Below, piece by piece: positions 1 through 9,283 of a stretch of DNA of 40,703 nucleotides (position 1 is its first letter; each line of letters opens with the position of its first letter). Below the pieces are notes generated by a model. It did not search any database. It had not been told where the DNA came from and saw nothing but the letters and a program-made list of their open reading frames with translations. Source of the stretch: Chloroflexales bacterium (lineage in GTDB: Bacteria > Chloroflexota > Chloroflexia > Chloroflexales > Chloroflexaceae); contig JAKSDJ010000999.1 of assembly GCA_022360155.1 (NCBI GenBank), forward strand, positions 1 to 40,703, in the 5' to 3' direction. Made by a program: the position numbers and the translations under genes.

Positions 1-1320
1 CTCGCGCCACGGCAATTGAACCACAACGATAGTTCCCTTGCTTTGCGCGCTGTGGACTGTCACGCGCCCACCGTGTTGTTCAACAAGCTGCTTGCTGAGA
101 TAGAGCCCTAGCCCAGCGCCTTGCGCTTTGCGGGAACGGAACGGTTCGAAGAGATCTTGGAGTTGCCCAGCATTCATGCCAATACCCGTATCGCGGATAT
201 AAATCTGGCAGACACGATCGGCAGCAAGCCAACGACTGATGGCATAAATAGCGCCGCCTTCCGGCACAGCCTCCTGAGCATTTAAGATGAGGTTCAGAAA
301 CACTTGACGTAGCGCATCCGGCTACCCATAGATGAGTGGGAGCGACTCATCGAGATCGAGTCACAAATAAACATTATGGCGCGCAAACTGGCGGATCGTA
401 AACTGTTGCACCTGTCGTAAGGTCTCATTCAGATCAACGCTTTGCCACAACATCTGGGGCGGACGATAGAGGTTTCGCAAGTTATCCAGCGTGCGAGCCA
501 TACGTTCCAATGTAAAGATGTTCAGCAACGACCACGTATTGGCGGAAAACAATGCGTCACTCTGACGAGCGTGAATAAGCACGAACACCCCAATTGCCGT
601 ACCATTGTGAATAAGCGGCAATGCAACAAATGTATACGTTTCTCCTGCACACGAGATGCTATCAGTTACAATCTCTGCTGTCGACCAAGCTTTCTGTGCT
701 GTCGATGCCACACATTCTCCTAACTTCGAATATACTGGCAGATCCTTGGGCGAAGCAATAGCTGCCAGATCTGGCATCGTGTCGCTGTTAGCAAGCAAAA
801 GCAAACCACATTCGGCGTCAAAAATCGTTTGGCTGTACTCGTGCAACATCATTGTGAGATCATCATACGAACGCTCAGCAGTAAGAAACTGACTCATTGA
901 CAGGAGCGCAAGAGCTTGTTCACGTCGCTAACATTCATCGAGGTAGCGCCGTGCCGCGCTCAGAGAAATGCTGGCCTGAGCGGCAACACCTTCCATCAAA
1001 ACCAGATCATGACTAGTAAAATAATTCGGCGTGCGGTGATGAACCATCAAGACGCCGATGGCCGTACGTTCTTGCCGGATGGGAACAATCACAACACTAC
1101 CCGTATGAAGCCCCTCTTGCATCATCTTGGCCCAACGCTTATCGCGTGTAATGTCAGACGACACAAAACTTCGGCCTGATCGCAAGGCCCAGCCTGCCAA
1201 TCCACGAGATAGGATGGTTTGGGCCTGCGACTCAGTAATAGGGTGAAGCTGATTGCCTTGCATGCTGTATCCCAACTCCAATCCGCCATCCGGTCCAACT
1301 AAAAAGAGACTTTTATTGTC
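1..1320 (-). pseudogene. Degraded GAF-GAF sensor histidine kinase (clipped at window start)
   Basis: Read in one continuous frame, this stretch encodes two GAF-like sensor domains (about 1281-931 and 897-500), part of a dimerisation helix, and a HATPase_c domain. The HATPase shows an N-box (LNLILNAQEAVP), the motif DTGIGM and the G2-type motif GAGLGLYLSKQLVEQHGG. The frame holds three in-frame stops: TAG at 928-930, TGA at 361-363 and TAG at 322-324. A fourth stop, TAA at 1321-1323, closes the 5' end; only a TTG at 1279-1281 could serve as a start. The H-box helix with the phospho-accepting His is also missing: the second GAF runs straight into the second dimerisation helix (TLERMARTLDNL). 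It lies directly downstream of the PfkB gene on the same strand. The 3' end lies outside the window. I read it as a dead kinase; sequencing error could explain one stop but hardly all lesions. Confidence 0.85.
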
Positions 1321-1344
1321 TTACCTTACTGTTACATGTATGAA

Positions 1345-2172
1345 CTACAACTCGTGCCGCATGTGTGTATCTATTTGTTCACGGGTTGGAACAGCGTCGA
1401 CTCCAAAACCCTCTACTGATCGGGCTGCAACTTTAGCCGCGAAATGCGCCGCTTGCACCGCATTACCTGTTTCGTAAAGCGACACAAGCATTGCTGCTGC
1501 AAAAACATCACCGGCCCCAGTCGGGTCGACTTCGGTAGCGGGAGCGGCAGGTATATCCTGCGAAACTCCCTCACGATAAAGTGTCAGGCCATTTACGCCT
1601 CTGGTCAAGGCGACCAGGCGGCAGTCCTGTGCATAGTTGACAACAAGCGACTCATCACCGCCGACATCCTCAATACTCAACACTAACAGATTAATGCGTT
1701 GTAACAGAGCAGAATCCGGTTGCCATCGTATACGCTGGATAGCTGAGGGAAGGCGTCGGTTCCAACGACGCATCCAGCCTTGGGGAGTAACACCGATAAG
1801 GGCATTGGGAAAAGCGTTTACGATGTCGAGCTGGCATTCATGCAAGATTGGCCCCAAATGGACGACTGACGCTGTACGCCATGCCTGGGGGAGATAATCA
1901 AGATCGAGGGGCGTGGCAATTGTATGGACTATCTGCTCGCGCGTGCCATTATGGTAGCGGTTTTCAAATGTTGAGGTTACTGGCGAAGAGAGACAATTGA
2001 CAGCAAACGGCATAGTATCCGGGCAATTGTCAGCGGCGGTAAACACTGCAGAGCGAAACCCAAGACGATGGGCTGTCGTCGCCGCATAGAGCACTGTTCC
2101 GCCAGAGGCTGTTTGCTGTGATGGAAGCAGATCACGGGTGATATGACCAATGACCAAATAGTCAGGAGGCAC
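1345..2172 (-). CDS. PfkB-family carbohydrate/nucleoside kinase
   Basis: A 275-aa cytosolic kinase of the ribokinase/PfkB family, which phosphorylates a sugar or nucleoside using ATP. The C-terminal PfkB signature is clear: DPTGAGDVFAAAML at about residues 216-229, with the GAGD anion hole and catalytic Asp. The N-terminal substrate-binding Gly-Gly segment (TASGGTVLYAA) is also present. The usual small lid region is short, as in divergent members annotated only as PfkB-domain proteins, so the substrate cannot be named. The ATG at 2170-2172 begins MPPDYLVIGHITRD, the expected first strand. It follows jag by about 26 bp and is probably co-transcribed with the oriC-type cluster. Confidence 0.9.
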   Translation of the reverse strand: MPPDYLVIGHITRDLLPSQQTASGGTVLYAATTAHRLGFRSAVFTAADNCPDTMPFAVNCLSSPVTSTFENRYHNGTREQIVHTIATPLDLDYLPQAWRTASVVHLGPILHECQLDIVNAFPNALIGVTPQGWMRRWNRRLPSAIQRIRWQPDSALLQRINLLVLSIEDVGGDESLVVNYAQDCRLVALTRGVNGLTLYREGVSQDIPAAPATEVDPTGAGDVFAAAMLVSLYETGNAVQAAHFAAKVAARSVEGFGVDAVPTREQIDTHMRHEL

Positions 2173-2198
2173 TATGGTAAGATCCAGAGAAACCCGTG

Positions 2199-2885
2199 TT
2201 AGGATTTACTGGGATATATCACAACCTTACGGTTTTCACCTTCCCCCATACTCTCGGTATAGACACGCGAATCATCGCGCAGTGCCAAATGCACAATCCG
2301 CCGTTCATAGGCCGCCATTGGCTCTAGCGTGATTGATCGACCCGTTTGGCGTACCCGTTCAGCCATACGGCGGGCAAGTCCTTCGAGAGACTCCTGACGG
2401 CGCTGGCGATAATTGCCAACATCAACGACGAGTTGAGGCCAGCGCTGAACCCTCCGGCTGACCAGCAGGTTGAGTAAGAATTGTAATGAGCGAAGTGTTT
2501 CACCGCGCCGACCAATAAGTAGGCCCATCGCTTCCTCGTCAGCGCCCTCAACGTGAAGTGTAATTGTCTCTTCGGGTTCACCCCGTTGGCCGGGCACCTG
2601 TGACGTCACAACAGTGACATAAGCATGGATATCCATGCGTTCGAGCAGCGCTTCTAAGAAGCTCCGCGCTAATCCTGCAACATCGCCGGTATACTTCGGT
2701 ACAGACGCAGTGGCGACTAGGCTTTCCTCTTCATCAACAACAGTAACACGCACTAGAGCTTCCTCTTCGCCCTCGCCCGACTCCAGCACCGCGATAGCCA
2801 CCTCGTCGCGGTCTTTGCCAAGCTGAGCCAGAGCTAGTTCGACAGCCTCAGCGACAGTGCGCGCGCTTATCTCGATGCTTTTCAT
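2199..2885 (-). CDS. jag: Jag/KhpB RNA-binding protein (SpoIIIJ-associated)
   Basis: A 228-aa protein with the three-part Jag architecture. Residues 1-50 form the Jag_N domain (MKSIEISARTVAEAVELAL). A KH-like domain carries the loop GLLIGRRGETLRSLQFLLN. The C-terminal R3H domain (about 165-228) ends in RVYTESMGEGENRKVVIYPSK. KhpB family proteins bind RNA, usually with KhpA, and affect cell elongation and division. It follows yidC, which is the standard arrangement. The R3H signature is complete (LEPMAAYERRIVH), so the gene looks functional. Length is typical. Confidence 0.95.
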   Translation of the reverse strand: MKSIEISARTVAEAVELALAQLGKDRDEVAIAVLESGEGEEEALVRVTVVDEEESLVATASVPKYTGDVAGLARSFLEALLERMDIHAYVTVVTSQVPGQRGEPEETITLHVEGADEEAMGLLIGRRGETLRSLQFLLNLLVSRRVQRWPQLVVDVGNYRQRRQESLEGLARRMAERVRQTGRSITLEPMAAYERRIVHLALRDDSRVYTESMGEGENRKVVIYPSKS

Positions 2886-2988
2886 AGTAATCCTCTATTC
2901 TGGTGATTTTCAACAACGAGCTATTGTTCTCGCTGATTTGGGGTCAGAATTTGCCAAAGTTTCTTAACATCAAGCTGTAGTTTGATCG

Positions 2989-4005
2989 CTAGCGACGACG
3001 GCGTTGCCGACGTGGATTCTGCTGTGGTCGCCCTTGACGCCGTACCTGTTCAATCGCCTGTTCAACAGCATCATCACTAGGAGTTGTTTGATCACCAGTA
3101 GATTCCTGCTCGACAAGAGGGCGTAAAACATCCCAAAAATTAGAACGCTGTGCTTCTGCAGCAGGTGAACGCGTATCATCCTGACTGGAACCAACAACTG
3201 ATACAGAGCCTGACGGCGTTGCGGCTGCAAGCGTCGAAGTTGGACGTTTGTCAGGAGGAAGGAATTTAAGGTGATTTGCCAGCGAGCCCCAACCTGAAAT
3301 AAAGTACTGCTGTACAACTCCAACCACACTACTCATGACCCAGTAGAGAACGGCGCCCGCCGGAAAAGTAAAAGCGATATACCCGAAAACGAGCGGCATA
3401 AACATCATTGCCTGCATCATCGCCTTTTGCTGTGGATCTTGCACACGTGGCGTCGCCATCAACTGCTGGAGAAATTGAAAGACGATGGACAAGATCGGCA
3501 ACACGAGGTAGATGGGACCAGCGAAACCATCCGCCCCCCAGGTCGCCTTTCCCAAATCTATTAAACCAAGGAATGGAGATGTAAAGAGCGCATTGACTGA
3601 CGGATCTTCCAAAGCTTGCTTTACAGTATTACTGAGAAACTGTTGCTGGTCAGGAACCATCAAGTGCAGCACTGCCTGGTAAACCCCAAAGAAGATGGGT
3701 AATTGGAGCAATAAAGGGAGACAGCTTCCTGCCGGGTTAATCTTATACTCGCGATAAAGCTTGAGTGTTTCTTCCTGGAGCTTCCGCTGGTCCTTCCCAT
3801 GCTTGCGCTGCAACTCTTTGATCATTGGTTGCAACTCTTGCATGCGCCGACTCGAACGGATAGAAGTGAGCGTCAAGGGAAGAATGACAAGACGGGCAAC
3901 AATGGTAAAGAAAATGATACCTAGGCCAGCGCTGCCAGCCAGGACAGAAAATTCCAAGAGAACCCATTCAAGGAAACCGACGAATGATGACCAAATTCCA
4001 CCCAT
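2989..4005 (-). CDS. yidC: YidC/Oxa1 membrane protein insertase
   Basis: A 338-aa polytopic inner-membrane insertase of the Oxa1/YidC type without the large periplasmic domain of proteobacterial YidC. It shows the family core: GLGIIFFTIVARLVILPLTL, the cytoplasmic charged loop SSRRMQELQPMIKELQRKHG, the helix CLPLLLQLPIFFGVYQAV, and the late hydrophobic segments GYIAFTFPAGAVLYWV. The C-terminal tail is strongly basic (RRQGRPQQNPRRQRRRR), as in many short YidC proteins that contact the ribosome. I chose the ATG at 4003-4005 because the protein then starts at the first helix and a GGGG lies about 9 nt upstream; a GTG at 4078-4080 would add 25 residues without a good ribosome site. It sits between rnpA and jag. 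Confidence 0.94.
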   Translation of the reverse strand: MGGIWSSFVGFLEWVLLEFSVLAGSAGLGIIFFTIVARLVILPLTLTSIRSSRRMQELQPMIKELQRKHGKDQRKLQEETLKLYREYKINPAGSCLPLLLQLPIFFGVYQAVLHLMVPDQQQFLSNTVKQALEDPSVNALFTSPFLGLIDLGKATWGADGFAGPIYLVLPILSIVFQFLQQLMATPRVQDPQQKAMMQAMMFMPLVFGYIAFTFPAGAVLYWVMSSVVGVVQQYFISGWGSLANHLKFLPPDKRPTSTLAAATPSGSVSVVGSSQDDTRSPAAEAQRSNFWDVLRPLVEQESTGDQTTPSDDAVEQAIEQVRRQGRPQQNPRRQRRRR

Positions 4006-4088
4006 AGAATAAGCCCCAATTATTGTATTGATTGCGCATGCCAATACGAAATACAATGAGGATGCAGCTGCGCAAAACACATGTGATG

Positions 4089-4475
4089 TTATGATTCAGC
4101 CACTATACTTGGTTGTTGAGCAGTTGTCCCTATCGATTCTTGCCAAAGACCAGCCCGTCGAAGCAAATGCTCAATGGTTGATTGAAGTACAGTAAACGGC
4201 ACTTCAGCAACGTCGACAGTACGTACAATAAAAACAAGATCCACACCAACAACGATATGATCAAAAACGAGGCGAACCGCCTCGCGGATGCGCCGGCGAG
4301 CCCGATTCCGCTGTACTGCCTTACCAACTCGCTTGGAGACAACAATTCCGCAACGTGTGTGCTTGCGCCGGTTCGTTGCAACATTTAGCAGGAGCAAGTG
4401 ATGATGAAATGTACGACCCTCGCGCCGTACACGTTGGAATTGGTCAGGGCGGCGCAGACGATTGGCCCGTTTCAC
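4089..4475 (-). CDS. rnpA: Ribonuclease P protein component
   Basis: A 128-aa basic protein that binds the RNase P RNA and assists tRNA 5' maturation. The family hallmark lies in the middle: SKRVGKAVQRNRARRRIRE, containing the RNR motif. The N-terminus LRRPDQFQRVRREGR is also typical. The start is a GTG (4473-4475); an ATG seven bases upstream is in another frame. The C-terminus extends about 15 residues past the usual end without a recognisable motif. It lies 89 bp downstream of rpmH and 83 bp before the chosen yidC start. Confidence 0.95.
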   Translation of the reverse strand: MKRANRLRRPDQFQRVRREGRTFHHHLLLLNVATNRRKHTRCGIVVSKRVGKAVQRNRARRRIREAVRLVFDHIVVGVDLVFIVRTVDVAEVPFTVLQSTIEHLLRRAGLWQESIGTTAQQPSIVAES

Positions 4476-4564
4476 AGTCCATTTCGTTTATAGTAGCAGC
4501 GGCGGGGAGGAGAAGCACTGCTCCGTCCTACCCAACAAACAACTTAAGGCAGCCATCTAACAAC

Positions 4565-4738
4565 CTAGCGATGCCCGCGCCGAACGGCGCGTCTTTCATC
4601 GCTCACCGTCAGCTTCCAACGACCCTTCTGACGTCGTCGTCGTAAAACTGCACGACCATCTTTTGTACTCATACGCACCAGAAAGCCATGTTTACGGCGG
4701 CGCGGAATACGCTTTGGCTGCCAGGTTCGTTTTGGCAT
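4565..4738 (-). CDS. rpmH: 50S ribosomal protein L34
   Basis: A 57-aa gene. It begins [20 protein letters not shown] and continues with [20 protein letters not shown], which is the L34 signature (the family usually ends near 45-50 residues). The C-terminus is extended by about ten residues ([15 protein letters not shown]). A strong ribosome site, GAGGAG, lies about 7 nt before the ATG (4743-4750 on the plus strand). The rpmH-rnpA-yidC-jag order is the classic bacterial cluster, which confirms the call. L34 is a 23S rRNA-binding part of the large subunit. Confidence 0.95.
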   Translation of the reverse strand: MPKRTWQPKRIPRRRKHGFLVRMSTKDGRAVLRRRRQKGRWKLTVSDERRAVRRGHR

Positions 4739-4766
4739 CGATATAACTCCTCAATTAACAGGCGAA

Positions 4767-4794
4767 GTATAAGGTTTTGTTACTTTTCGTTCAA
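4767..4794 (-). promoter_or_regulatory. Probable sigma-70 promoter of rpmH
   Basis: On the minus strand a -35 TTGAAC (4789-4794) and a -10 TTATAC (4767-4772) are separated by 16 bp. The -10 ends about 28 nt before the rpmH ATG, leaving room for the GAGGAG ribosome site. The match is good but not perfect, and the call comes from sequence alone. Confidence 0.5.
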
Positions 4795-5149
4795 GTATAG
4801 TCTTGATCTCAGACAAAGCTTTTTGATACGTTACAAACGACATTGCTTCTCAATCCTAAGCAAACATACAGTACCCATACGCTCAACCGTACAGTCCTGC
4901 GCCGTAAGGTGAAGCTTTGTCCTCGAAACTCAGAACAAACGTGACAAGGCGAACGTCGTTTCAGCAGAAAATTGCAAAGACTCGTGGCATTATACCTTTC
5001 TCACCTCTTCGGTGTCAAATAGAAATACCAGCCAGCAGCACACAATGAAGCATAGGCGCCAAAAACAAGCTTATCTCGACACCTATGCTACATGCTGCAA
5101 AAGCTATTGCTGACTGATGGTCGGATATAGCACGAGTTGTCGTTAGCAG
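4795..5149. other. Intergenic region upstream of rpmH; no dnaA or DnaA-box cluster
   Basis: About 355 bp without a convincing gene. I looked for DnaA boxes (TTATCCACA-like) because rpmH often lies next to oriC and saw no cluster. The main structure is a long inverted repeat at 5035-5098, listed separately. Confidence 0.6.
5035..5098. terminator. Long imperfect stem-loop downstream of the S1 gene
   Basis: Outer arms GCAGCA (5035-5040) and TGCTGC (5093-5098) enclose inner arms AGCATAGGCG (5049-5058) and CACCTATGCT (5080-5089), which pair over ten positions with one G-T wobble. It lies 52-115 nt past the stop of the S1-domain gene on its strand. The minus-strand loop holds a T-rich run, but no U-tract follows the stem. 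It may be a terminator or an mRNA 3' structure. Confidence 0.35.
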
Positions 5150-6802
5150 TTACTCGTCTTGCCCGACTTGTTGCAAAGTACGACGAATTGCATCACGCTG
5201 CCGACGAGTATAACGGCTATCATCGTCTTCGTCGTCTTCGTCGTCTTCACGGCGACGACGGTCCTTATCACGACGCTGGCTCGTTACTCCGCCGAACTTA
5301 CTCAACAGATCCTCAAGAGTTGCATCACCTTCGAACTCCGCATCGTTTTCGTCTGTTGTGGAGTAAGTTTCGAAGTTGGGCTGTTGACTCGCTGAAGACG
5401 AACTTCGCCCTCCGCGCCCCCCGCCACGACGCCGCTCTTCGCGCCGGCCTTCATCACGGCGCTCCTCATCACGAGCAGCAGTGACAGCAGCAAAACGCGG
5501 CGCGGCTGCCGGACCTGTTCGCGGCACAACATTCGTACTTGGAGTTATCGGTTCAACTTCCTCAGGCGGACGTTCTTCTAAACGCATTGTCAAACTGATT
5601 CGCTTGCTCTGTGGATCAACCTCTAGCACGCGAACGTTGATTTTATCGCCAACCTTGACGATATCTTCAACCTTGCCAACACGCCCATCGGAGAGTTCCG
5701 AGATATGCACCAAGCCATCGCGCCCAACGCCAATATCGACAAAGGCGCCAAATGTTGCCAAACCGCTAACTGTACCTTCCAAGATCTGCCCAATCTCAAG
5801 CTGTTGCAGCTTCTGTGTACGTTGGGCTCGGCGTAGACTCAAACTAATGCGGTTTCCTTCCGGATCTGCTTCGAGCAGCTTAAAAGTATAGCTCTCACCG
5901 ACTTGCACCGCATCTTCCGGCTTCTCAACCCGACCCTCTGCCAACTCAGAAATATGAACCAAACCGTCCTTGCCAACACCAATATCCGCAAAGGCGCCAA
6001 ACGTAGCCAGGCCAGTAATAGTTCCCTCAACCAAGTCACCAACCTTGAGGTTAGACAGAACATCTGTATTCACCTCGGCACGTTTGGGGCGCACCCGGCT
6101 ACGCTCACGCTGGGACCGCATCGTCAGGCTGATCCGCCGAGCTTCAGGGTCGATACTCTTAATACGTACTGCTACCACATCGCCGATCTGGACTATATCC
6201 GACGGTGAGTCGATTCTTGTATCGCTCATTTCGGAGATATGGACCAGTCCATCTCGCCCAACGCCAAGATCCACAAAGATTCCATACAGGGCGATGGAAG
6301 TCACCTTCCCCTCAAGCTCCATGCCTGCCTCAAGATCTTTGAGGCGGCGGGGACGACCACCTTCCTCATCATCTTCAACTGGAGTAAAGCTTGCGCCTGT
6401 CGCTTCGGCATCTTCCGCTATCGGCGGCTCAACTGGCGTCACTACTGCGGCTGCTTCCGGACTGACTGCTTCGACTTCATCCGTAACTGCCATAACGGCT
6501 TCACTTGTCTCTGAGGATGCGGGTTGAGCAGGCAGCGGGCTGCTCCTATCCGCTATTTCATCCTGAGCAATGCTTGACTCCTCCGCTGGCAGTGGACTAA
6601 CCATCTCAGATGTTTCTTTAGTAGCCAACTCCTTAGCGACCGGAGTTTCAGTTTGAGCCTCTGGGTCAGCCTGAGCAGCAGACTCTGGCGCTGTTCCCGC
6701 TGGCTCTGTCACAGCTGGAGTCGGCGAGGTATCGGCTGCATTGAGCAGGTCGTCAAGCAGTTCTTCCTCTGCGGCTCGCTCACTGCGTTCCTGGTCGGTC
6801 AT
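5150..6802 (-). CDS. Triple S1-domain RNA-binding protein (ribosomal protein S1-like)
   Basis: A 550-aa cytosolic RNA-binding protein. The first ~150 residues are an acidic, Ala/Pro/Glu-rich disordered tail. Three tandem S1 domains follow at about 160-232, 254-326 and 338-410, each with the core DGLVHISE and ending in RISLTMR or RISLSLR. The C-terminus is a low-complexity tail with an RGG-like run (RRGGGRGGR), then an acidic patch and a basic end. This resembles S1-like proteins that bind mRNA during translation, but three repeats with long tails is not the canonical rpsA layout, so no symbol is given. AGGAGG lies just upstream at about 6814-6819; TTG, GTG and ATG starts occur in a row (6808, 6805, 6802) and I used the ATG. 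Confidence 0.9.
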   Translation of the reverse strand: MTDQERSERAAEEELLDDLLNAADTSPTPAVTEPAGTAPESAAQADPEAQTETPVAKELATKETSEMVSPLPAEESSIAQDEIADRSSPLPAQPASSETSEAVMAVTDEVEAVSPEAAAVVTPVEPPIAEDAEATGASFTPVEDDEEGGRPRRLKDLEAGMELEGKVTSIALYGIFVDLGVGRDGLVHISEMSDTRIDSPSDIVQIGDVVAVRIKSIDPEARRISLTMRSQRERSRVRPKRAEVNTDVLSNLKVGDLVEGTITGLATFGAFADIGVGKDGLVHISELAEGRVEKPEDAVQVGESYTFKLLEADPEGNRISLSLRRAQRTQKLQQLEIGQILEGTVSGLATFGAFVDIGVGRDGLVHISELSDGRVGKVEDIVKVGDKINVRVLEVDPQSKRISLTMRLEERPPEEVEPITPSTNVVPRTGPAAAPRFAAVTAARDEERRDEGRREERRRGGGRGGRSSSSASQQPNFETYSTTDENDAEFEGDATLEDLLSKFGGVTSQRRDKDRRRREDDEDDEDDDSRYTRRQRDAIRRTLQQVGQDE

Positions 6803-6938
6803 CACCAAACTTCCCTCCTAAAACTACTTGATAAGCAACTATTGCATGTATCCTAGGCTGGCTTTTACCGTACAAGCCATATTGCACTGTATTGGAGCCA
6901 GCTATAACGCGAGTAATCACATACTGCACCGAAGACAA

Positions 6939-9095
6939 CTATATGCGCATCTGCATGCGTACGGTCTGAGCAAGACCCCCTTCGCTGAGTTCTTCCAGAC
7001 GAAAGTATTGGCCTTTCAAGTAATCGGCAAGTTTTCGCGCCAGACCACGTTCAAAGTTGGGATGTTCGGTATCGATCACGATTGCCCGAATATCGCGCAT
7101 TGCAATGAACTCAGCAATTTTATAAGCCTCAAGTTGCGGGGGGACATTCCCCATCGAGACATTGGCCTGACCATCGGTGAGCAAAACGAGTAATGGCAGC
7201 ACTTCCGGGTCTTGACGACGCGCCCGTTCGAGCATTTCATAACCAGTTAACAAGCCACGCGCAAGAGGCGTTTTACCACCCGTTGGCATCGTTTGCAAAC
7301 GTTTCTGAGCAAGTTCAACGCTGCTCGTCAGGGGAAGCAGCACGCTAGCATAATCCCGCTGAAAACTCACCAACCCAACCCGATCACGGCGTTGGTAGGC
7401 ATCACGCAGCAGGGAAAGGACGGCCGCCTTCGTCGAGCGCATTCGCTCTTCCGCTGCCATGCTCCAACTTGCATCCACAATAAAACATACAGCATTGCGT
7501 GTTCGCCGCACTCGCACTTTCTGCCGCAGGTCGCTCCGGCGCAAAATGAGTTTAGGCCTACGCCGAGCATTCAACATTGTGTCCGGAGAGCCAGTATAGT
7601 TCGCTGTCATAGTTGCCTGTTCATCGAATGAAGGCAACCTTTCCATATCACGACGGCGTTTCTGGTAGGGCGCAGCTTCTCGCAAAGTTGCATCTATCGC
7701 AAGATCGGTCACGCGCCGCAAACGTTTGCTTCTTACATATCGACCCTGTTTACGGTCTGTGCGGGTTCGACTGCGACGACCCGGAGCCCGACGCTGCTGC
7801 CGATCACGGTGACTTTCGAGTCGATGGGTCCGAAAGAGATGGTTGGCATCATAAGCAGTTCCGCCGGTCGTCTGCTCCCCTTTGCTCGGTTGGCTCTCTC
7901 CAGCCATACCAACTGACACATCACTACGCCCGTTGTTCCCAGAGGATTCTTGCTCAAACTGAGATTGATCCTCTATAGCATCAGGCTTTTTTTTTACAAC
8001 TTCTTGATCTTGGGCGACATTGACTTCCTGATTGACGGATCGCCCACTGCGCTCTAATGCATCGCTAAGACGCGCTTCATCAACTTTAATATCGGTAAAA
8101 GGTTGACGGCGCATCCGATGGGGCAACGCCAACTCTGCTGCAAGACGAATATCGGCAGCCAGCAAAGTTGTGCGCCCCGACCATGCAGCGTGGGTCCGCG
8201 CGGTTTCAAGAATTGTCAAATCAGCACGATGCCCATCGACGCCAAGTTCAAGCGCCAAACCTGCCACGGTAGTCATATCGACCTGATCAATCCGCACCTC
8301 GGGCAGCAATTCACGCGCCGTAACAATCCGCTCGGCCAACTCTCGCTCGACGTCTTGCCATTGAACGACAAACTGGTCAGGATCGACTTCATAAGCCATA
8401 CGCCGCTCGATCACAGCAACTCGGCTCGCAACATCGGTCAATCCAACAATTTCAACAGCGAGACCAAACCGATCAAGAAGCTGCGGGCGCAACTCACCTT
8501 CTTCAGGATTCATGGTGCCAACCAAAATGAACCGTGCCGGATGCGATACGCTGACACCTTCCCGCTCAACCGTATTTACGCCCATCGCTGCTGCATCAAG
8601 CAAGAGATCAACCAGGTGATCATCAAGCAGATTTACTTCATCAACGTAAAGCAGACCGCGATTGACCAATGCGAGCAATCCTGGTTCAAAACGACGCTGC
8701 CCTTCGGTAATCGCATGTTCTAGATCGAGTGAGCCAACAACTCGGTCTTCAGAAGCTGACACAGGAAGATCAACCAAACGAATAGGGCGAGTTTGGGTTG
8801 GGAGCGCCTCGCCAGGAACCGATTGGGTTGTACACACCTGGCACAACCCGGCTGGTTGGTCAAAAAAGCAGCTGTAGGGGCAATGCGCCACAACAGTAAT
8901 AGATGGCAAAAGCCGCGCTAATCCTCTGACTGCTGTTGATTTAGCGGTACCCTTCTCACCACGGATAAGGACGCCGCCAATACGTGGATTAATAGCGTTC
9001 AGAATAAGCGCTCGTTTGAGGCGTTCCTGTCCAACCAGAGCGCTGAACGGATAGACTGGACGAAGCACCGATATGATCCCCGCAACATAAAGCAT
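6939..9095 (-). CDS. Fused AAA+/VWA magnesium or cobalt chelatase subunit (ChlI-ChlD type)
   Basis: A 718-aa protein joining a ChlI-like AAA+ ATPase to a ChlD-like von Willebrand A domain. Walker A is GEKGTAKS (about 46-53); Walker B is LLYVDEVNLL (about 148-157). Four cysteines (CPYSC at 72-76 and CQVC at 85-88) lie between them, as in the cobalamin-type putative chelatases. A charged, basic linker (about 370-470) precedes the VWA domain with the MIDAS motif DASWSM. Such motors insert Mg into protoporphyrin (BchD/ChlD) or support cobalt insertion. The large BchH/CobN partner is not in the window, so the metal is undecided and phototrophy should not be inferred. The start ATG has no obvious ribosome site. 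Confidence 0.88.
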   Translation of the reverse strand: MLYVAGIISVLRPVYPFSALVGQERLKRALILNAINPRIGGVLIRGEKGTAKSTAVRGLARLLPSITVVAHCPYSCFFDQPAGLCQVCTTQSVPGEALPTQTRPIRLVDLPVSASEDRVVGSLDLEHAITEGQRRFEPGLLALVNRGLLYVDEVNLLDDHLVDLLLDAAAMGVNTVEREGVSVSHPARFILVGTMNPEEGELRPQLLDRFGLAVEIVGLTDVASRVAVIERRMAYEVDPDQFVVQWQDVERELAERIVTARELLPEVRIDQVDMTTVAGLALELGVDGHRADLTILETARTHAAWSGRTTLLAADIRLAAELALPHRMRRQPFTDIKVDEARLSDALERSGRSVNQEVNVAQDQEVVKKKPDAIEDQSQFEQESSGNNGRSDVSVGMAGESQPSKGEQTTGGTAYDANHLFRTHRLESHRDRQQRRAPGRRSRTRTDRKQGRYVRSKRLRRVTDLAIDATLREAAPYQKRRRDMERLPSFDEQATMTANYTGSPDTMLNARRRPKLILRRSDLRQKVRVRRTRNAVCFIVDASWSMAAEERMRSTKAAVLSLLRDAYQRRDRVGLVSFQRDYASVLLPLTSSVELAQKRLQTMPTGGKTPLARGLLTGYEMLERARRQDPEVLPLLVLLTDGQANVSMGNVPPQLEAYKIAEFIAMRDIRAIVIDTEHPNFERGLARKLADYLKGQYFRLEELSEGGLAQTVRMQMRI

Positions 9096-9192
9096 CCCTA
9101 GGCCACTAAAGCCAGAGATACCTGCAACATCGCCTTAAACTGATTCTGGAAAAAAGTGAATGTATCAATATCAGGCAAGGGTTAAGCCTAAA

Positions 9193-9209
9193 CAACCTCG
9201 AGGTTTTTT
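9193..9209 (+). terminator. Small hairpin with T-run in the 9.1-9.4 kb intergenic region
   Basis: AACC-TCGA-GGTT followed directly by a run of T. The stem is only four to five pairs, so this is a weak terminator candidate. It lies 5' of both divergent neighbours, which makes a terminator role less natural. Confidence 0.2.
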
Positions 9210-9283
9210 ATGGTATTTTGCCCTCAAGCAAGGACATTGTCGCACAAAGGCAGGTAAAAGTCAAATGCTCAAGGCCGATTTTC

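Noticed and set aside
322-930. In-frame TAG and TGA codons as recoding (selenocysteine or pyrrolysine)
   Set aside because: Different stop codons at non-catalytic positions, a missing H-box, and no recoding machinery or structure seen; decay is simpler.
4740-5149. Possible replication origin next to rpmH
   Set aside because: No cluster of DnaA boxes and no dnaA or dnaN gene; the neighbouring gene is an S1-domain protein.
5600-6520. Long plus-strand open frames opposite the S1 gene
   Set aside because: They mirror the repeated S1 domains on the other strand; no ribosome sites or recognisable domains.
6939-9095. Evidence for phototrophy from the magnesium chelatase-like gene
   Set aside because: Fused AAA+/VWA chelatase-like proteins with this cysteine insert also occur in non-phototrophs; no other pigment gene is present.
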